Origin: UBA1141 sp963665155
GTDB taxonomy: Bacteria > Chloroflexota > Dehalococcoidia > Lucifugimonadales > UBA3495
DNA: 64,000 bases
NCBI GenBank assembly: GCA_963665155.2
Contig: OY761986.2
Location: 558,001-622,000 of the forward strand
Direction: 5' to 3'
How positions within the stretch are numbered: position 1 is the stretch's first letter; each line of letters opens with the position of its first letter. The notes beneath the pieces were generated by a model. It made no database searches, was not told the origin of the DNA, and saw only the letters and a program-made list of their open reading frames with translations. Position numbers and translations under genes: made by a program. Positions 9,666 to 18,461 of the stretch are shown here, in pieces.

Positions 9666-10334
9666 ATGACCACGGAAAAGGAATCCCTAGCACCCCTAGA
9701 AAAATCTATGACGGCAATGATCGTAGTGGATATGCAAAACGCCTTTCTTAGCGATGAAGGCTCGATAACCCAAGGCGGCATGGACATTTCCGAATTGAAG
9801 AAAACGGTCGAGCCAGTGGTACGGCTAGTCGATGCTTGTCATAACGCGGATGTGGTACGATCATCTTCACCCGATCATCTTTACGTGTTACGGGCGGATT
9901 ACAAGGACGCTGGCCTGCGCTCGGAGCGCCGTCCGGAATTCAAGGATGTAAGCTCTTTGGTGGCGGGGACTTGGGATGTGGACTTGGATCCCCGAATGGA
10001 TGCCCGGCCGGTAGATTACATTCTGGACAAGACTCGTTACAGTTCGTTCTACAACACCAGCTTAGAGGTAATCCTCAGAGGACTGCGGGTAGATACGTTG
10101 ATCGTTTGCGGAGTCACCACCGAGATTTGCGTCGAGTCCACAATCCGCGATGCCTACTTCCGCGACTACAAGATTTTCGTTCCGGAGGATGCGGTTGCCG
10201 CAATGGACGTGGACCGCCACCTTGGAACATTGCAGACAATCAGGTACGGCTTTGGAACGGTTATTTCTTCGGAAGCAATCATCAACGCACTGAATGCCGC
10301 CTTGGACCGGCGGGATTTGCCGGTCGTGAATTGA
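9666..10334 (+). CDS. Isochorismatase-family cysteine hydrolase
   Basis: A 222-residue cytoplasmic hydrolase of the isochorismatase-like fold. The start is ATG 9666, behind TAGGAGG. The catalytic triad is visible: Asp22 in IVVDMQNAF, Lys122 in LDKTRYSSF, and Cys155 in CGVTTEICVESTIRDA with the preceding cis-peptide VTT. Members cleave amides such as N-carbamoylsarcosine, nicotinamide or biuret; the substrate here cannot be told. One oddity: residues about 62-75 (DVVRSSSPDHLYVL) do not look like the usual strand (V-x-x-I-F-T-R-H), while a neighbouring frame reads TIIFTRSSL there, so two compensating indels may have scrambled a short stretch. No partner gene lies next to it. Confidence 0.88.
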   Translation: MTTEKESLAPLEKSMTAMIVVDMQNAFLSDEGSITQGGMDISELKKTVEPVVRLVDACHNADVVRSSSPDHLYVLRADYKDAGLRSERRPEFKDVSSLVAGTWDVDLDPRMDARPVDYILDKTRYSSFYNTSLEVILRGLRVDTLIVCGVTTEICVESTIRDAYFRDYKIFVPEDAVAAMDVDRHLGTLQTIRYGFGTVISSEAIINALNAALDRRDLPVVN

Positions 10335-10368
10335 CGGGACTTATCTGTCCTGAGTCACCGGCCGTAAG

Positions 10369-10581
10369 TTACCGGTCGTGAGTTAATGGGAAAACAGTGG
10401 AATTCGCTTGAGATTGCCGGTGGGGCGGGGGAGGAACCGGTGCCATAATTACGTTTAATCTCTTCAGGACTTGGGCGAACATGTCGGTGTAAGCTTCAGC
10501 CGGGTCCGCCCCTTTTAGCCTTGAGCCTGAGTTGCTCATTATCGCCTCGGTAAACCTAACTGCGACTTCAACAGAGTCCAT
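10369..10581 (-). CDS. Small conserved-looking protein, function unknown
   Basis: A 70-residue frame on the minus strand starting at ATG 10581, preceded by AGGGGAGGTG at a good distance, which is why I keep it. The sequence is amphipathic and helical in its first half (VEVAVRFTEAIMSNSGSRLK, AYTDMFAQVLKRLNV) and ends in a low-complexity tail rich in proline and glutamine. I recognise no family. It lies convergent with the isochorismatase gene, about 35 bp from its stop. Confidence 0.5.
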   Translation of the reverse strand: MDSVEVAVRFTEAIMSNSGSRLKGADPAEAYTDMFAQVLKRLNVIMAPVPPPPHRQSQANSTVFPLTHDR

Positions 10582-10797
10582 AATGCACCTCCCCTAACTC
10601 TCACCCACATAACATAACCTAACGCTGTAATAATAACCTATCGGCATAGCAAGTTGGCTCAAACTATAGACGATTTTGGCCAATTATTAGCAATCCGGAC
10701 GTTTTTATGGCGAACCGGAATTAATAGCCTTCCGGTGTCTACTTCTGGTTATTTGGGCGCCCGACTAGAGTAAATGCGCAGCCGGGACATTTATACG

Positions 10798-11958
10798 TCA
10801 GAGGTAGAGCGATGGGCCGGAGGTCGCCCCAAGGAGCTTCTGTCCACCGAATTCGTAGTTTGAGTGTAACCCTGAAATGTGCTGTCCGCTAACGTGTAGG
10901 TCTCTGAAGAAACGTTCCAACCCGGTGGACTGGTGAATAGCATTGGTTCCGGCGGCATAAAATAATTTATCCACCGCTTGGACCGACTGCCTGATAGCGT
11001 GGGTGATAGCCAGCCTGACCCGCACCGTTTTTTCTATTAAATCAGGCGATTTATTTACTTGCGAGTCCCACATTTCCCCGACCGCATCCAACACATACGT
11101 CCTAGAACCATCTATTATAGCCTCGCACTCGCCCACGGTGGTTTGGACGACTGAACGGTCCCGCATCAGAGTCACGGAATTGGTTGACGCCGAATTTGTA
11201 GCCATTTCGACAAATATGTTCATTGCTCCCCTGGCCATTCCCAGAGCGTTCGCCGCAGCCAATGTCCAACTGGTCAGCAAAGCGGTCTGAGGGTCGTATA
11301 AAGGGCCGTCATGGCAGGCTGGAGTCCCTCGCACGTATGTGCGCTCTTCGGGCACGAATAGCTCCGTATACTCGGCATCGTTGCTGGCAGTCCCCCTCAT
11401 TCCCAAGGTTGACCAAGTTAAGGAGACGGTACCGGAATCCGTGGGGACCACGGCCACCCGCGTTGCCTGAACGCCGTCTTGGTTGGTCACCGGGCCATTG
11501 TCGTCAACAATGTTGCAGTTCAAGAACAACCATTTTGCGTGGTCCACGCCGCTCAAGTAATTCCAATGACCGGAAATAATATAACCGCCCGCGGTTTTCT
11601 TGGCCACGCCTCCGGCCCGCGCCGACCCGGATGCCCGGATGTCGGGTGGTACCCCAAACATCTCGATGGCAGTCTCTGCGGGCAGCCAAGCGCTGGCTGC
11701 GGTGATGGCGCTGCCATTGAACGAACACCATCCGGCCGACCCGTCCGCTTTTGATATTTCCTCCACCACATGGAAAGCCGTAATAGGGTCGGATTCCGGT
11801 CCGCCAAGACTTTTCGGAACGTACAAGCCAAAGAGATTTTCTTTGGCCATGGCGGTCGCTAATTCGACCGGAAGCTGGCACTCGGAGTCAATCCGGTCCA
11901 AATTTGCCAAGATACTTGGTACTAATTTTTTCGCTGCGTCGATAAGGTCTTGGTTCAA
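10798..11958 (-). CDS. Flavin-dependent monooxygenase of the acyl-CoA dehydrogenase fold (HsaA/HpaB-C2-like)
   Basis: A 386-residue protein with the acyl-CoA dehydrogenase fold in its two-component monooxygenase version. Recognisable segments: N-terminal helical domain with ELATAMAKENLFGLYVPKSL, SKADGSAGWC, the beta-domain GGYIISGHWNYLSG and TLGMRGTASND, and the C-terminal RFFRDLHVSGQHI, where an Arg-Asp-x-His pattern is typical. Such enzymes hydroxylate aromatic or steroid-like substrates with FMNH2 from a separate reductase, which is not seen nearby. It has a same-length paralogue at 51479-52639. The ATG at 11958 follows AAGGGGAT. The regulatory region to its right is bounded by the IS701 insertion. 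The exact substrate is unknown. Confidence 0.85.
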   Translation of the reverse strand: MNQDLIDAAKKLVPSILANLDRIDSECQLPVELATAMAKENLFGLYVPKSLGGPESDPITAFHVVEEISKADGSAGWCSFNGSAITAASAWLPAETAIEMFGVPPDIRASGSARAGGVAKKTAGGYIISGHWNYLSGVDHAKWLFLNCNIVDDNGPVTNQDGVQATRVAVVPTDSGTVSLTWSTLGMRGTASNDAEYTELFVPEERTYVRGTPACHDGPLYDPQTALLTSWTLAAANALGMARGAMNIFVEMATNSASTNSVTLMRDRSVVQTTVGECEAIIDGSRTYVLDAVGEMWDSQVNKSPDLIEKTVRVRLAITHAIRQSVQAVDKLFYAAGTNAIHQSTGLERFFRDLHVSGQHISGLHSNYEFGGQKLLGATSGPSLYL

Positions 11959-12057
11959 AGAATATCCCCTTTAATTCACGCCTAATGCTTTAATTAACGT
12001 TAAAGCTAATACGCCCGCCAATGCAAGTCCCGGTTATCCACCCTTAATGTCCTACCC

Positions 12058-13523
12058 CTAGTATTACAACGTCAGTTCAGGGAGGGATGTGGGGTGATGC
12101 CCGCATGGCGGCGCGGCGCTTGGCATGGGAGCGTTTGGCCCGTTCGTTACTGTCCTGCGTATCCTCAAGCCACCGCAGCAACTCGGTTGGCCCGAACCGT
12201 TCCCGGGGCAGCATTTCCCGCACCACCCGGTAGACCTGCGGCCTCGTGATCCGGGGCATCTTTTTCCCCCCAAGCCTGTTGCAGGCTCAGCAGAAAAGCT
12301 CCGCCCAGCAGGCACAGGGCCACGTGGTGATGCCAGCCAGCCCAGGTGCGGGTCTCGTACTCGTCCAGGCCTACGTCGCTTTTCTCCGTCTCAAACTCCG
12401 TTTCTATACGCCAACGGGAGCCTCCCACGTATGCCAGGGTCTCCAACGGGGTATCCTCCGGAGCATTGGACAGGTAGTAGCGGGGTTCGCTGCCGTCCCG
12501 GTTCCGGCGGTAGACGGCCCAGTGGATTTCGCCGGGCTTGCGCCTGCTGGTCGGTCGCACCCTCTGGGCGCTGAAAAGGTAGCTGCGTGGCCCCTGGCTT
12601 CCCTCGGCCACCGTAATCTCACGCCAGGCCTCCTCCGGCAACTCGTCGCTGCGCTGCTCCATGGTCCGGCGCTGACCGTCTCGCAGCCTGGGTTTGCGGG
12701 GACGCCCGAATCCCTGATACTCCGCACTGGTCCAGGCAGGCTCCGGCGGCCACACCGTAAAGCCGGACGGAACGTCCAGCACGTACCACATCCCCAAGGC
12801 CGCCAGGCCCTCCCGGAAGGACGGCGACATCCCGAAGGCGTCGTCCGCCGCGACCCATCCAGCCTTCAGGTGGCCCCGCTCCTGCGCCCGCCCCACCATC
12901 TCCAAGGCCAACTCCGTCTTGGACCGGTAGCCCTGCCTATCCTCCGGCACACCCGCCGCCTCACACCGGTCTTTGTCCGAGGTCCAACTCTCGGGCAGAT
13001 ACAGCCCCTTGTCCACCAATGCCCGTCCCAACGGGCTGACATAGGCCAGGAACATCCCCGCCTGGCAGTTGGCCACCTTCCCCAGCCTCCCGCAGTACTG
13101 CCGGGCCACTCCCACCGACTTCCTCCCCTGCTTGGGAAAGTCGCTGCCGTCCAGCACCCACACCCCTTCCGGATGCTCCAGCCGGGTTCCCAGGTACTCC
13201 TGCAGCCGTCCTATAATCACCTCATCGTCCCAGGGAGAATCGGTGAGAAACCGCTGCATCCCTCGGGCTGACCCCGGAACCGTCTCCGACAGGTTCTCAG
13301 CGTTGCGCCGCTCCCCAGACTGTACCAGCAGGGCCTGGAGATAATGACCGCTGTGCTCCCGCGTCTCCCGGCGGCCAAACAGCGGCGCGAAGTAAGCGTG
13401 AAAATCCCGAAATGACCCGTACACCTGCTCGAAAGCTGCCGCATCCACATCCCCACCTCACCTGCCTATTCCCTCTCCAGCTACACAGTCATCCTATCAA
13501 ACTAACTGACGTTGTAATACTAG
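12058..13523 (-). mobile_element. IS701-family insertion sequence with CTAG target duplication
   Basis: The element is bounded by a 20-bp perfect inverted repeat: CTAGTATTACAACGTCAGTT at 12058-12077 and its complement at 13504-13523. The outermost CTAG on both sides is best read as the 4-bp target duplication, leaving TATTACAACGTCAGTT as the true terminal repeat. Four MITEs in this window end in CTAG-TATTACAACGACG, so they share the first ten terminal bases and the target. One transposase gene fills the element. Confidence 0.9.
12077..13448 (-). pseudogene. IS701-family DDE transposase, C-terminal frameshift
   Basis: ATG 13448 opens a 427-codon frame typical of IS701 transposases: FRDFHAYFAPLFGRRETREH at the start, WVLDGSDFPKQGRKSVGVARQYCG with the first catalytic Asp, GWVAADDAFG with the second, and the C-terminal RWRIETEFETEKSDVGLDEY with the Glu. 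At a GGGGGGAAAAAG run (about 12258-12270) the frame goes off. The normal C-terminus (MPRITRPQVYRVVREMLPRE onward) continues in the +1 frame to TGA at 12077-12079, which overlaps the inverted repeat. The shift needed is +1, not -1, so programmed slippage of the usual IS kind does not fit; an extra base in the homopolymer does. The catalytic part is intact, so activity is not excluded. Confidence 0.85.
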
Positions 13524-13622
13524 GAGGATGCCTTTACAACGACCGCGATTTAATCGTATGGGGCGGGGGTGGCTACCCTCAGTTGGGCGTCACGCCAATC
13601 AATGTTGCCTATTTTAATTATT

Positions 13623-13925
13623 CTACGGAATGACCTCCCAAATCTGACGGCTGCCTTCTACTGAGTTGCTATTAAATTGCTTGACAGACTCTTCAGTCTC
13701 TGGGGATAGCACGTCGTAGTTGGAACGCTGATGATTAAAGTACTCGTCTAGGCTTTCCACTTCTATCTGAAATGCGATGGTATCCATTCGGTCTGTAAAA
13801 TCTGTGTAGATTTTACCAGTGGTATTGCCATCGCTGGCCCAAGAAGCCCTAACCTCCTTAACAACTTCCAAGCACTCAGGCACCTTTCCTCGAGCACACT
13901 TCCAAACGATTCTCACCATGTACAT
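13623..13925 (-). CDS. Small dimeric alpha/beta-barrel (ABM/NIPSNAP-like) protein
   Basis: I start this at ATG 13925, behind TGAGGAGACC, giving 100 residues; the frame stays open upstream only because it runs into a phage-gene remnant. The protein begins MYMVRIVWKCARGKVPECLE and ends RQIWEVIP. The pattern of a beta strand, a long helix (KVPECLEVVKEVR), paired strands (TGKIYTDFTDRMDTIAFQIE) and a last helix fits ferredoxin-like stress-response/ABM proteins that bind small molecules as dimers. The family call is by pattern and moderate. It sits alone between the IS701 element and phage debris. Confidence 0.55.
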   Translation of the reverse strand: MYMVRIVWKCARGKVPECLEVVKEVRASWASDGNTTGKIYTDFTDRMDTIAFQIEVESLDEYFNHQRSNYDVLSPETEESVKQFNSNSVEGSRQIWEVIP

Positions 13926-13974
13926 TCTCGGTCTCCTCAGAACACCAGATTGAGAGACTATACGATAGGTCACG

Positions 13975-14175
13975 CTAATCGTCCAACCCTTCCTCACTGC
14001 TCCGATGCGGGCTGGGACTGGCACCGCACATAGTTCTGGCAGTTCTTGCTCTAAGTGTCTGATCCCCACCGTTTCGCCGTGGTTCCGATTTTAGGGGTTT
14101 GAATCCCACACTGAAGCCCCCCAAAAAGCCGTCCCGGTACTTCCGGTGAAGCTGGGCGGCAAATGGGTCGTTCAA
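13975..14175 (-). pseudogene. Remnant of HK97-type phage prohead protease
   Basis: The minus strand reads DPFAAQLHRKYRDGFLGGFS then VGFKPLKSEPRRNGG, the GxSVGFxP signature of the prohead (U35) protease family. A frame change later it reads RHLEQELPELCAVPVPARIG, matching the family's LLElSvVpvPAN strand. Both ends of the gene are missing. This is debris of a tailed-phage head module; no other phage gene is recognisable next to it. Confidence 0.6.
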
Positions 14176-14209
14176 GTCCCATTATACGGTCGGTAATAGT
14201 TGCTTTACT

Positions 14210-14878
14210 TCAATCAACACCCAATTTTAGATACCCTGAGGCGGTCTTGTGTGCCGTTGGCGCGGCCACCGCACCTGCCAGATCGAGCCCATGGAACGTG
14301 GCCAAGACGATCTTGTACTTGTCCTACATCAGCGCGATGGCCTCTGCCTGATCGAAGCTGGGTCTCCCCTTGCCGCCGCTACTGGTGTAGTTGGCCAGAG
14401 CGTTCTTCAAGTCAGCGGCCAGGCCAATGTAATCCACTACCAAGCCGCCGGGCTTGTCGTGAAACACCCGGTTAACGCTGGCAATTGCCTGCATCAGCCC
14501 ATGGCCTCTCATCGGCTTGTCAAGGTACATGGTGTGCAAAGAGGGACAGTCGAATCCGGTCAATCACATGTCCCGGACAATGGCAACCTGGAAGTCGTCG
14601 TCAGGGTTGAACCTTTCGGCCAGTTCTTGACGCCGGGGGTTGTTGCGGATGTGCTGATGCTAATCGAGAGGATCAGTGGCTGACCCGGTCATCACTACTT
14701 TGAGCATCCCCTTCTTATCGTCTGGGTCGTACCACTCAGGGCGGAGCTTAATGATAGCGTTGTAGAGATCAACGCAGATGCGCCGACTCATATAGACGAT
14801 CATTGCCTTGCTGGTCAGGGTCTCCAGCCGTTTGTCCCAGTGCTGGACGATGTCCTCGGCTTAGCAAGCGATGAATGC
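14210..14878 (-). pseudogene. Remnant of type I restriction enzyme subunit HsdR
   Basis: The minus strand preserves a C-terminal helicase part of HsdR: AEDIVQHWDKRLETLTSKAM, IKLRPEWYDPDDKKGMLKVV, then ERFNPDDDFQVAIVRDM, TGFDCPSLHTMYLDKPMRGH and GLMQAIASVNRVF. In-frame stops interrupt it: a TAG in place of a residue after ATDPLD, a TGA where the family has Trp after IVRDM, a TAG after AEAIALM, and a TAA upstream of AEDIV. The N-terminal nuclease and first helicase motifs are absent, as are hsdM and hsdS. It is a dead restriction gene. The TGA here replaces Trp and has no redox context, so it is not a selenocysteine case. Confidence 0.85.
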
Positions 14879-15032
14879 GGTGCAGGCGCTGAATCAATCA
14901 CCTTCGGCTCGTCTGCTCTCACTCGAGTGCAAGAGGAGGCCATCGCCACCACGGTATCCGTGGCAAACAAGTGCCGCTATTGAACCATCGATCACGAAGG
15001 GTTCCTGCGTCAACATTCGGGAGATCTGGAAT

Positions 15033-15277
15033 TGGCAAGCCACACTATGCACGACTACAACTAAGCAGGCTTTGACCTACCAGACCAAAGGCATCTTCGA
15101 CTTCACCGTTAAGCCAACCCCTGATTCCACGTCCATGGAACAGACCGACGTAGAAGGACTTAGATCTCTCGGACTCACCGACGAGCAAATACTATCCGTG
15201 GGGCTGATACGTGCGTCGTCAACTTTATGCACCGGCTGGCGGACGGTCTATAAGTGCAGGTCGACGAGGGAAGGTAG
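15033..15277 (+). pseudogene. Remnant of a carboxymuconolactone decarboxylase/AhpD-like protein
   Basis: A plus-strand scrap reads KQALTYQTKGIFDFTVKPTP then DVEGLRSLGLTDEQILSVGL, and after a one-base shift CVVNFMHRLADGL with a stop followed by VQVDEGR. This is the C-terminal half of the uncharacterised peroxidase-related CMD family (D-x-E-x-LR-x-x-G-L-x-D-E-Q-I-L then N-F-x-x-R-L-A-x-x-L). The N-terminal half with the redox motif is missing and several lesions are present. The intact relative in this window is the selenoprotein candidate at 48891-49694, though the two are not close copies. Confidence 0.6.
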
Positions 15278-15694
15278 GAAGGCGCCGAGCGATGGCTAAC
15301 CGGTCCAGTGTTGCAACAGGATTGGTTGATGAAAGCCAAAGACAAGAACTAGAAGAATAGCTGGAAACCTGGAATTCCAACAGATCGCTGTATTTTCGAC
15401 TAAGCCGAATAAGCCGCCCGAAATTCGACCTGTTCTGGAAGCGACCTAGCAACCCTGCCCGTTGGTCGACCGCTACATCCAAATCGGCAACACTATGGAT
15501 AGTTTGTTAGTCAGCCAAGCGATCGTTCACGCCTAAGACGGTCGACTGCCACATAGAGGCGGACTGTCATTGCAGCGCCGCTACTGGCATAATTAGTTCC
15601 GCCAGGGCGGACCAGGCCGGTGTTCGCAAGAAACGTCGTTAGTACTCACCCCGTCCCCGCAAGAACCTTCCTGGTGAAAACCCGTTCCGAAATA

Positions 15695-17560
15695 ATGTTT
15701 AGAAGTAACATGATGAGATTTTCAATGTCGAAGATTCCCGCAGTTGTATTTCTGGTGCTTGTAGGAGTGGCGGTATCCCTGGTAATGTCCCAGGTTGCCT
15801 TTGGGGAGCAAAACCCTCCCGGCTGCAACACTAACAGCGTGGCGATTTCGCTTGCCGCGCGCGCTGGGGGCGTGACAACGACTGGTCCGGTTTACCACGG
15901 GGATTCGATAACCTATCAGATCACCCTCTCCACCGGCGGCGTTGGCGTGGGTCAAATAAAATGTGCCTATGACGGCGGGCAATTGTCCATAACATTGCCT
16001 TCCGGTGACATAGTGGAACTTGCTGGGTTTGGCGGGAGCACCCCGGACGTCCCGTTGATCGGAGATGGCTCCAGCTTCACCATCGATTCACCGGTGGACT
16101 ATTCGGTAGGTCATGCCGATGAGACCAGTTTTCTCCTGGCCGCAGTCGCTGACTACGGGTCAACCACTAATCGACCGTTGCAAGAAGCAGGAACATTCCA
16201 CGCGGTAACCGATCAAAAATCGGTGAACGCATCAACTTCGAACAAGATGCTGGTTATCCACCCAGGTACGAGGGTGGGAATCTCAGCATCGGAAACTCAA
16301 GTCACACCTGGGACGGATGTAGAAATTATCTTTTCCGAATTCAATACTGGTGATGTCCCGTTGACCGCCCCCTTCGTACAACTCGACTCAGCCGGTGGCA
16401 ACCACGACTCAACTTCGGCGACTTTCACTGGAGGAGACACTAACAGCGATTCGGTGTTGGACGTTGGTGAGATGTGGCAATGGAAGGTGACTTTCAGAAT
16501 TGCTTCCGACGCTACGTTCGTTGCAACCGGTCATGGTACGGATCCCTTGGGGCAGGATATTACCTCGCCCGCCTTTCCAAGCGAACGGGCCTCAATCGAC
16601 GTGGATGTTATCAACCCGTCTCTTAGCGTTAATGTGACCACGGACGCCCGACAAGTGGTCGTCGGGACGAACGTTATCTACACTGTGCTCGTGACCAATA
16701 CGGGGGATGTGCAACTGACCGGTGTGGAACTTGATTCATCGGTTGTGTCTAGTTGCGCTAGGGATTTCGCTATCTTGTCATCAGGAGCGGCGACCGATTA
16801 CCAGTGCTCTGGAGTTGCGAACGCAGACCTGACCAATATTGTCACTGGTCGAGCTGCGGATCCTACAGGTGGCACCGTTGAAGCAAGTGATCGCGTCTCA
16901 GTCGATGTAATCCAGCCCGCGCTGAACATCGACATTAGTCCAGACTCCCAACAAGTCGTAGAGGGGCAATCTGCAAGCTTTAAGATCACTGTGACCAACG
17001 GCGGTGACGTGACGCTAACTGATGTCGACGTAAGCGACTCGGTTGTGCCTAGCTGTGCAAATGTAATACCGAACTTATCGGCGAGTGAGAGCTTCCAGTA
17101 CACTTGCAGCTTTCGGGTCACCGCTAATATCACGAACATCGTCGCAACCAGTGCCCAGACGCCCATTGGGAGAACTGTGACAGTCTCCGACAGTGCGGTT
17201 GTCCAAGTTATAAACCCGAGCACCTCAGTTAGTATCGAAGCGTCGAAAACGCAGGTAATCGTGGTAATGGTAAAGACGCTGACCATCAAAGAACGTAATA
17301 GCGGAAACGTGGAAATCACGAATCCATTTGTGGTTGTTGATCCCCTCGGAATCACGCTTACAAGGATTTCTCAAGAATACCACTCTGGTGATAAGGATGA
17401 TGATGGGGTGCTTGACGTGGGCGAAACCTGGGAGTGGCGAGTCATAACCACGACTCAAGCAGAGAACCAGACTCTGGCTTCTGTCACCTATGTCGCTACC
17501 GGTCATGGACTGGACCCGCTGGGGAATGACGTGACTTTCCCCGGAGTGCTCACTGAGTAA
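15695..17560 (+). CDS. Secreted repeat protein with DUF11/DUF7507-type beta-sandwich domains
   Basis: About 621 residues from ATG 15695; M31/M32 of the longer frame are alternatives. A signal peptide is clear: basic start, then KIPAVVFLVLVGVAVSLVMS and an Ala-Phe-Gly cut region. The rest is a chain of four to five beta-sandwich repeats, each opening with a phrase such as TRVGISASETQVTPGTDVEI or PSLSVNVTTDARQVVVGTNV and containing NTGDVxLT. Two repeats carry an acidic loop that looks calcium-binding (GDTNSDSVLDVGEMW, GDKDDDGVLDVGETW). Such proteins are exposed or released structural or adhesion proteins. The TAA at 17558-17560 is followed in frame by DSVDVAIAGP and a second stop at 17592, echoing the inter-repeat phrase SIDVDVINP, so the ancestral end was probably 10 residues later. 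Confidence 0.75.
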   Translation: MFRSNMMRFSMSKIPAVVFLVLVGVAVSLVMSQVAFGEQNPPGCNTNSVAISLAARAGGVTTTGPVYHGDSITYQITLSTGGVGVGQIKCAYDGGQLSITLPSGDIVELAGFGGSTPDVPLIGDGSSFTIDSPVDYSVGHADETSFLLAAVADYGSTTNRPLQEAGTFHAVTDQKSVNASTSNKMLVIHPGTRVGISASETQVTPGTDVEIIFSEFNTGDVPLTAPFVQLDSAGGNHDSTSATFTGGDTNSDSVLDVGEMWQWKVTFRIASDATFVATGHGTDPLGQDITSPAFPSERASIDVDVINPSLSVNVTTDARQVVVGTNVIYTVLVTNTGDVQLTGVELDSSVVSSCARDFAILSSGAATDYQCSGVANADLTNIVTGRAADPTGGTVEASDRVSVDVIQPALNIDISPDSQQVVEGQSASFKITVTNGGDVTLTDVDVSDSVVPSCANVIPNLSASESFQYTCSFRVTANITNIVATSAQTPIGRTVTVSDSAVVQVINPSTSVSIEASKTQVIVVMVKTLTIKERNSGNVEITNPFVVVDPLGITLTRISQEYHSGDKDDDGVLDVGETWEWRVITTTQAENQTLASVTYVATGHGLDPLGNDVTFPGVLTE

Positions 17561-17592
17561 GACTCAGTGGACGTGGCCATTGCAGGCCCATA

Positions 17593-18032
17593 AAAAAACT
17601 CCCTTAACTCCACTAATAGGAAAGACACGGCAACCTCGGCTGGGGGAACCGGTGTAGTTGGGGGCTGAGTGAGCCTCCCAATTCCTGAAAACAAGTTGGA
17701 TTTTCTGGAGCCGCCCATTAAGCAACCATTGGGGCTCCTGCTCAATCCGATGTTCGGTTAATGCCGACACCATGCGCGAATAGTGCCGGATCGAGGATCA
17801 CCCGCGGTCGAGTAGTCGATGCGAGCGCGCGGCGATAATTTGGCCGCTCCATGATTCCATTGGGAAACGCTTTCATGAGGGAGCAGTATTGGCGCTACCG
17901 ATTGGTAGTAAAATAGCAACTTGGCTTTCGTAATTCCATCGTCCGTAAGAGCACGTTCGACAGGTGAGAAAGGAGCAAATTCTTGCCGTCCACATCTACG
18001 TACGCCGTATCGTCACTCTTTTGGGAAGTGTA
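17593..18032. other. Intergenic, no gene seen
   Basis: About 440 bp downstream of the secreted repeat protein. Frames here are short and lack ribosome sites. I see no terminator hairpin, tRNA or repeat in it. Confidence 0.4.
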
Positions 18033-18251
18033 CTATACGGTCACTGCTGGGTGCTTACTATTGTCGTGTCCGGCAACTTGATCCTTATTCTTTCGGAGAT
18101 ACCTCCCCACCGGGCTTTTGTCGATCCTTTGCCCGAACTTACCCCCTACTTTGGCGGCTAACTGAGCCTGTTTCAGGTCCGGGGCATTCCGTTTCTCCCT
18201 GATTATGAATTCTTTTATCGGATCGGAGGTCTCCTTACAGTGGGGGCTCAC
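18033..18251 (-). CDS. Small helix-turn-helix protein, doubtful start
   Basis: A 72-residue frame with EFIIREKRNAPDLKQAQLAA and FGQRIDKSPVGRYLRKNKDQ. The second part looks like a helix-turn-helix of the kind that reads x-x-V-x-RYL, as in Psq/CENP-B-type or recombinase-associated DNA-binding segments. The start is a GTG at 18251 with only a weak GAGACGA upstream, so it may be a remnant of a larger gene. It lies divergent from the broken serine recombinase and might have regulated or accompanied it. Confidence 0.4.
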   Translation of the reverse strand: MSPHCKETSDPIKEFIIREKRNAPDLKQAQLAAKVGGKFGQRIDKSPVGRYLRKNKDQVAGHDNSKHPAVTV

Positions 18252-18461
18252 TCGTCTCTAAAATGAGTCATGCCAAGAAGCAAGTCGGTGCAACTTCAGG
18301 CTCATTCCAGAATCGAGGTATTGGTGCAACTTCCCACAACCCCGGATCTCAGAGACACTTCTATTTGAAAGTGTACCAGTATTACCCGGAGCCCAAGGGG
18401 AGCTAGGCCCATGAGCGTTTCAAATAATGGGGGTGCTCAAAGCTCGCTGCCCACTCATAAC

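Noticed and set aside
12258..12275. Programmed -1 frameshift in the IS701 transposase
   Set aside because: The two frames differ by +1; a -1 slip would not join them.
14560..14580. UGA in the HsdR remnant as selenocysteine
   Set aside because: The UGA replaces a Trp (VRDMW), has no redox context, and the gene has other stops of all types.
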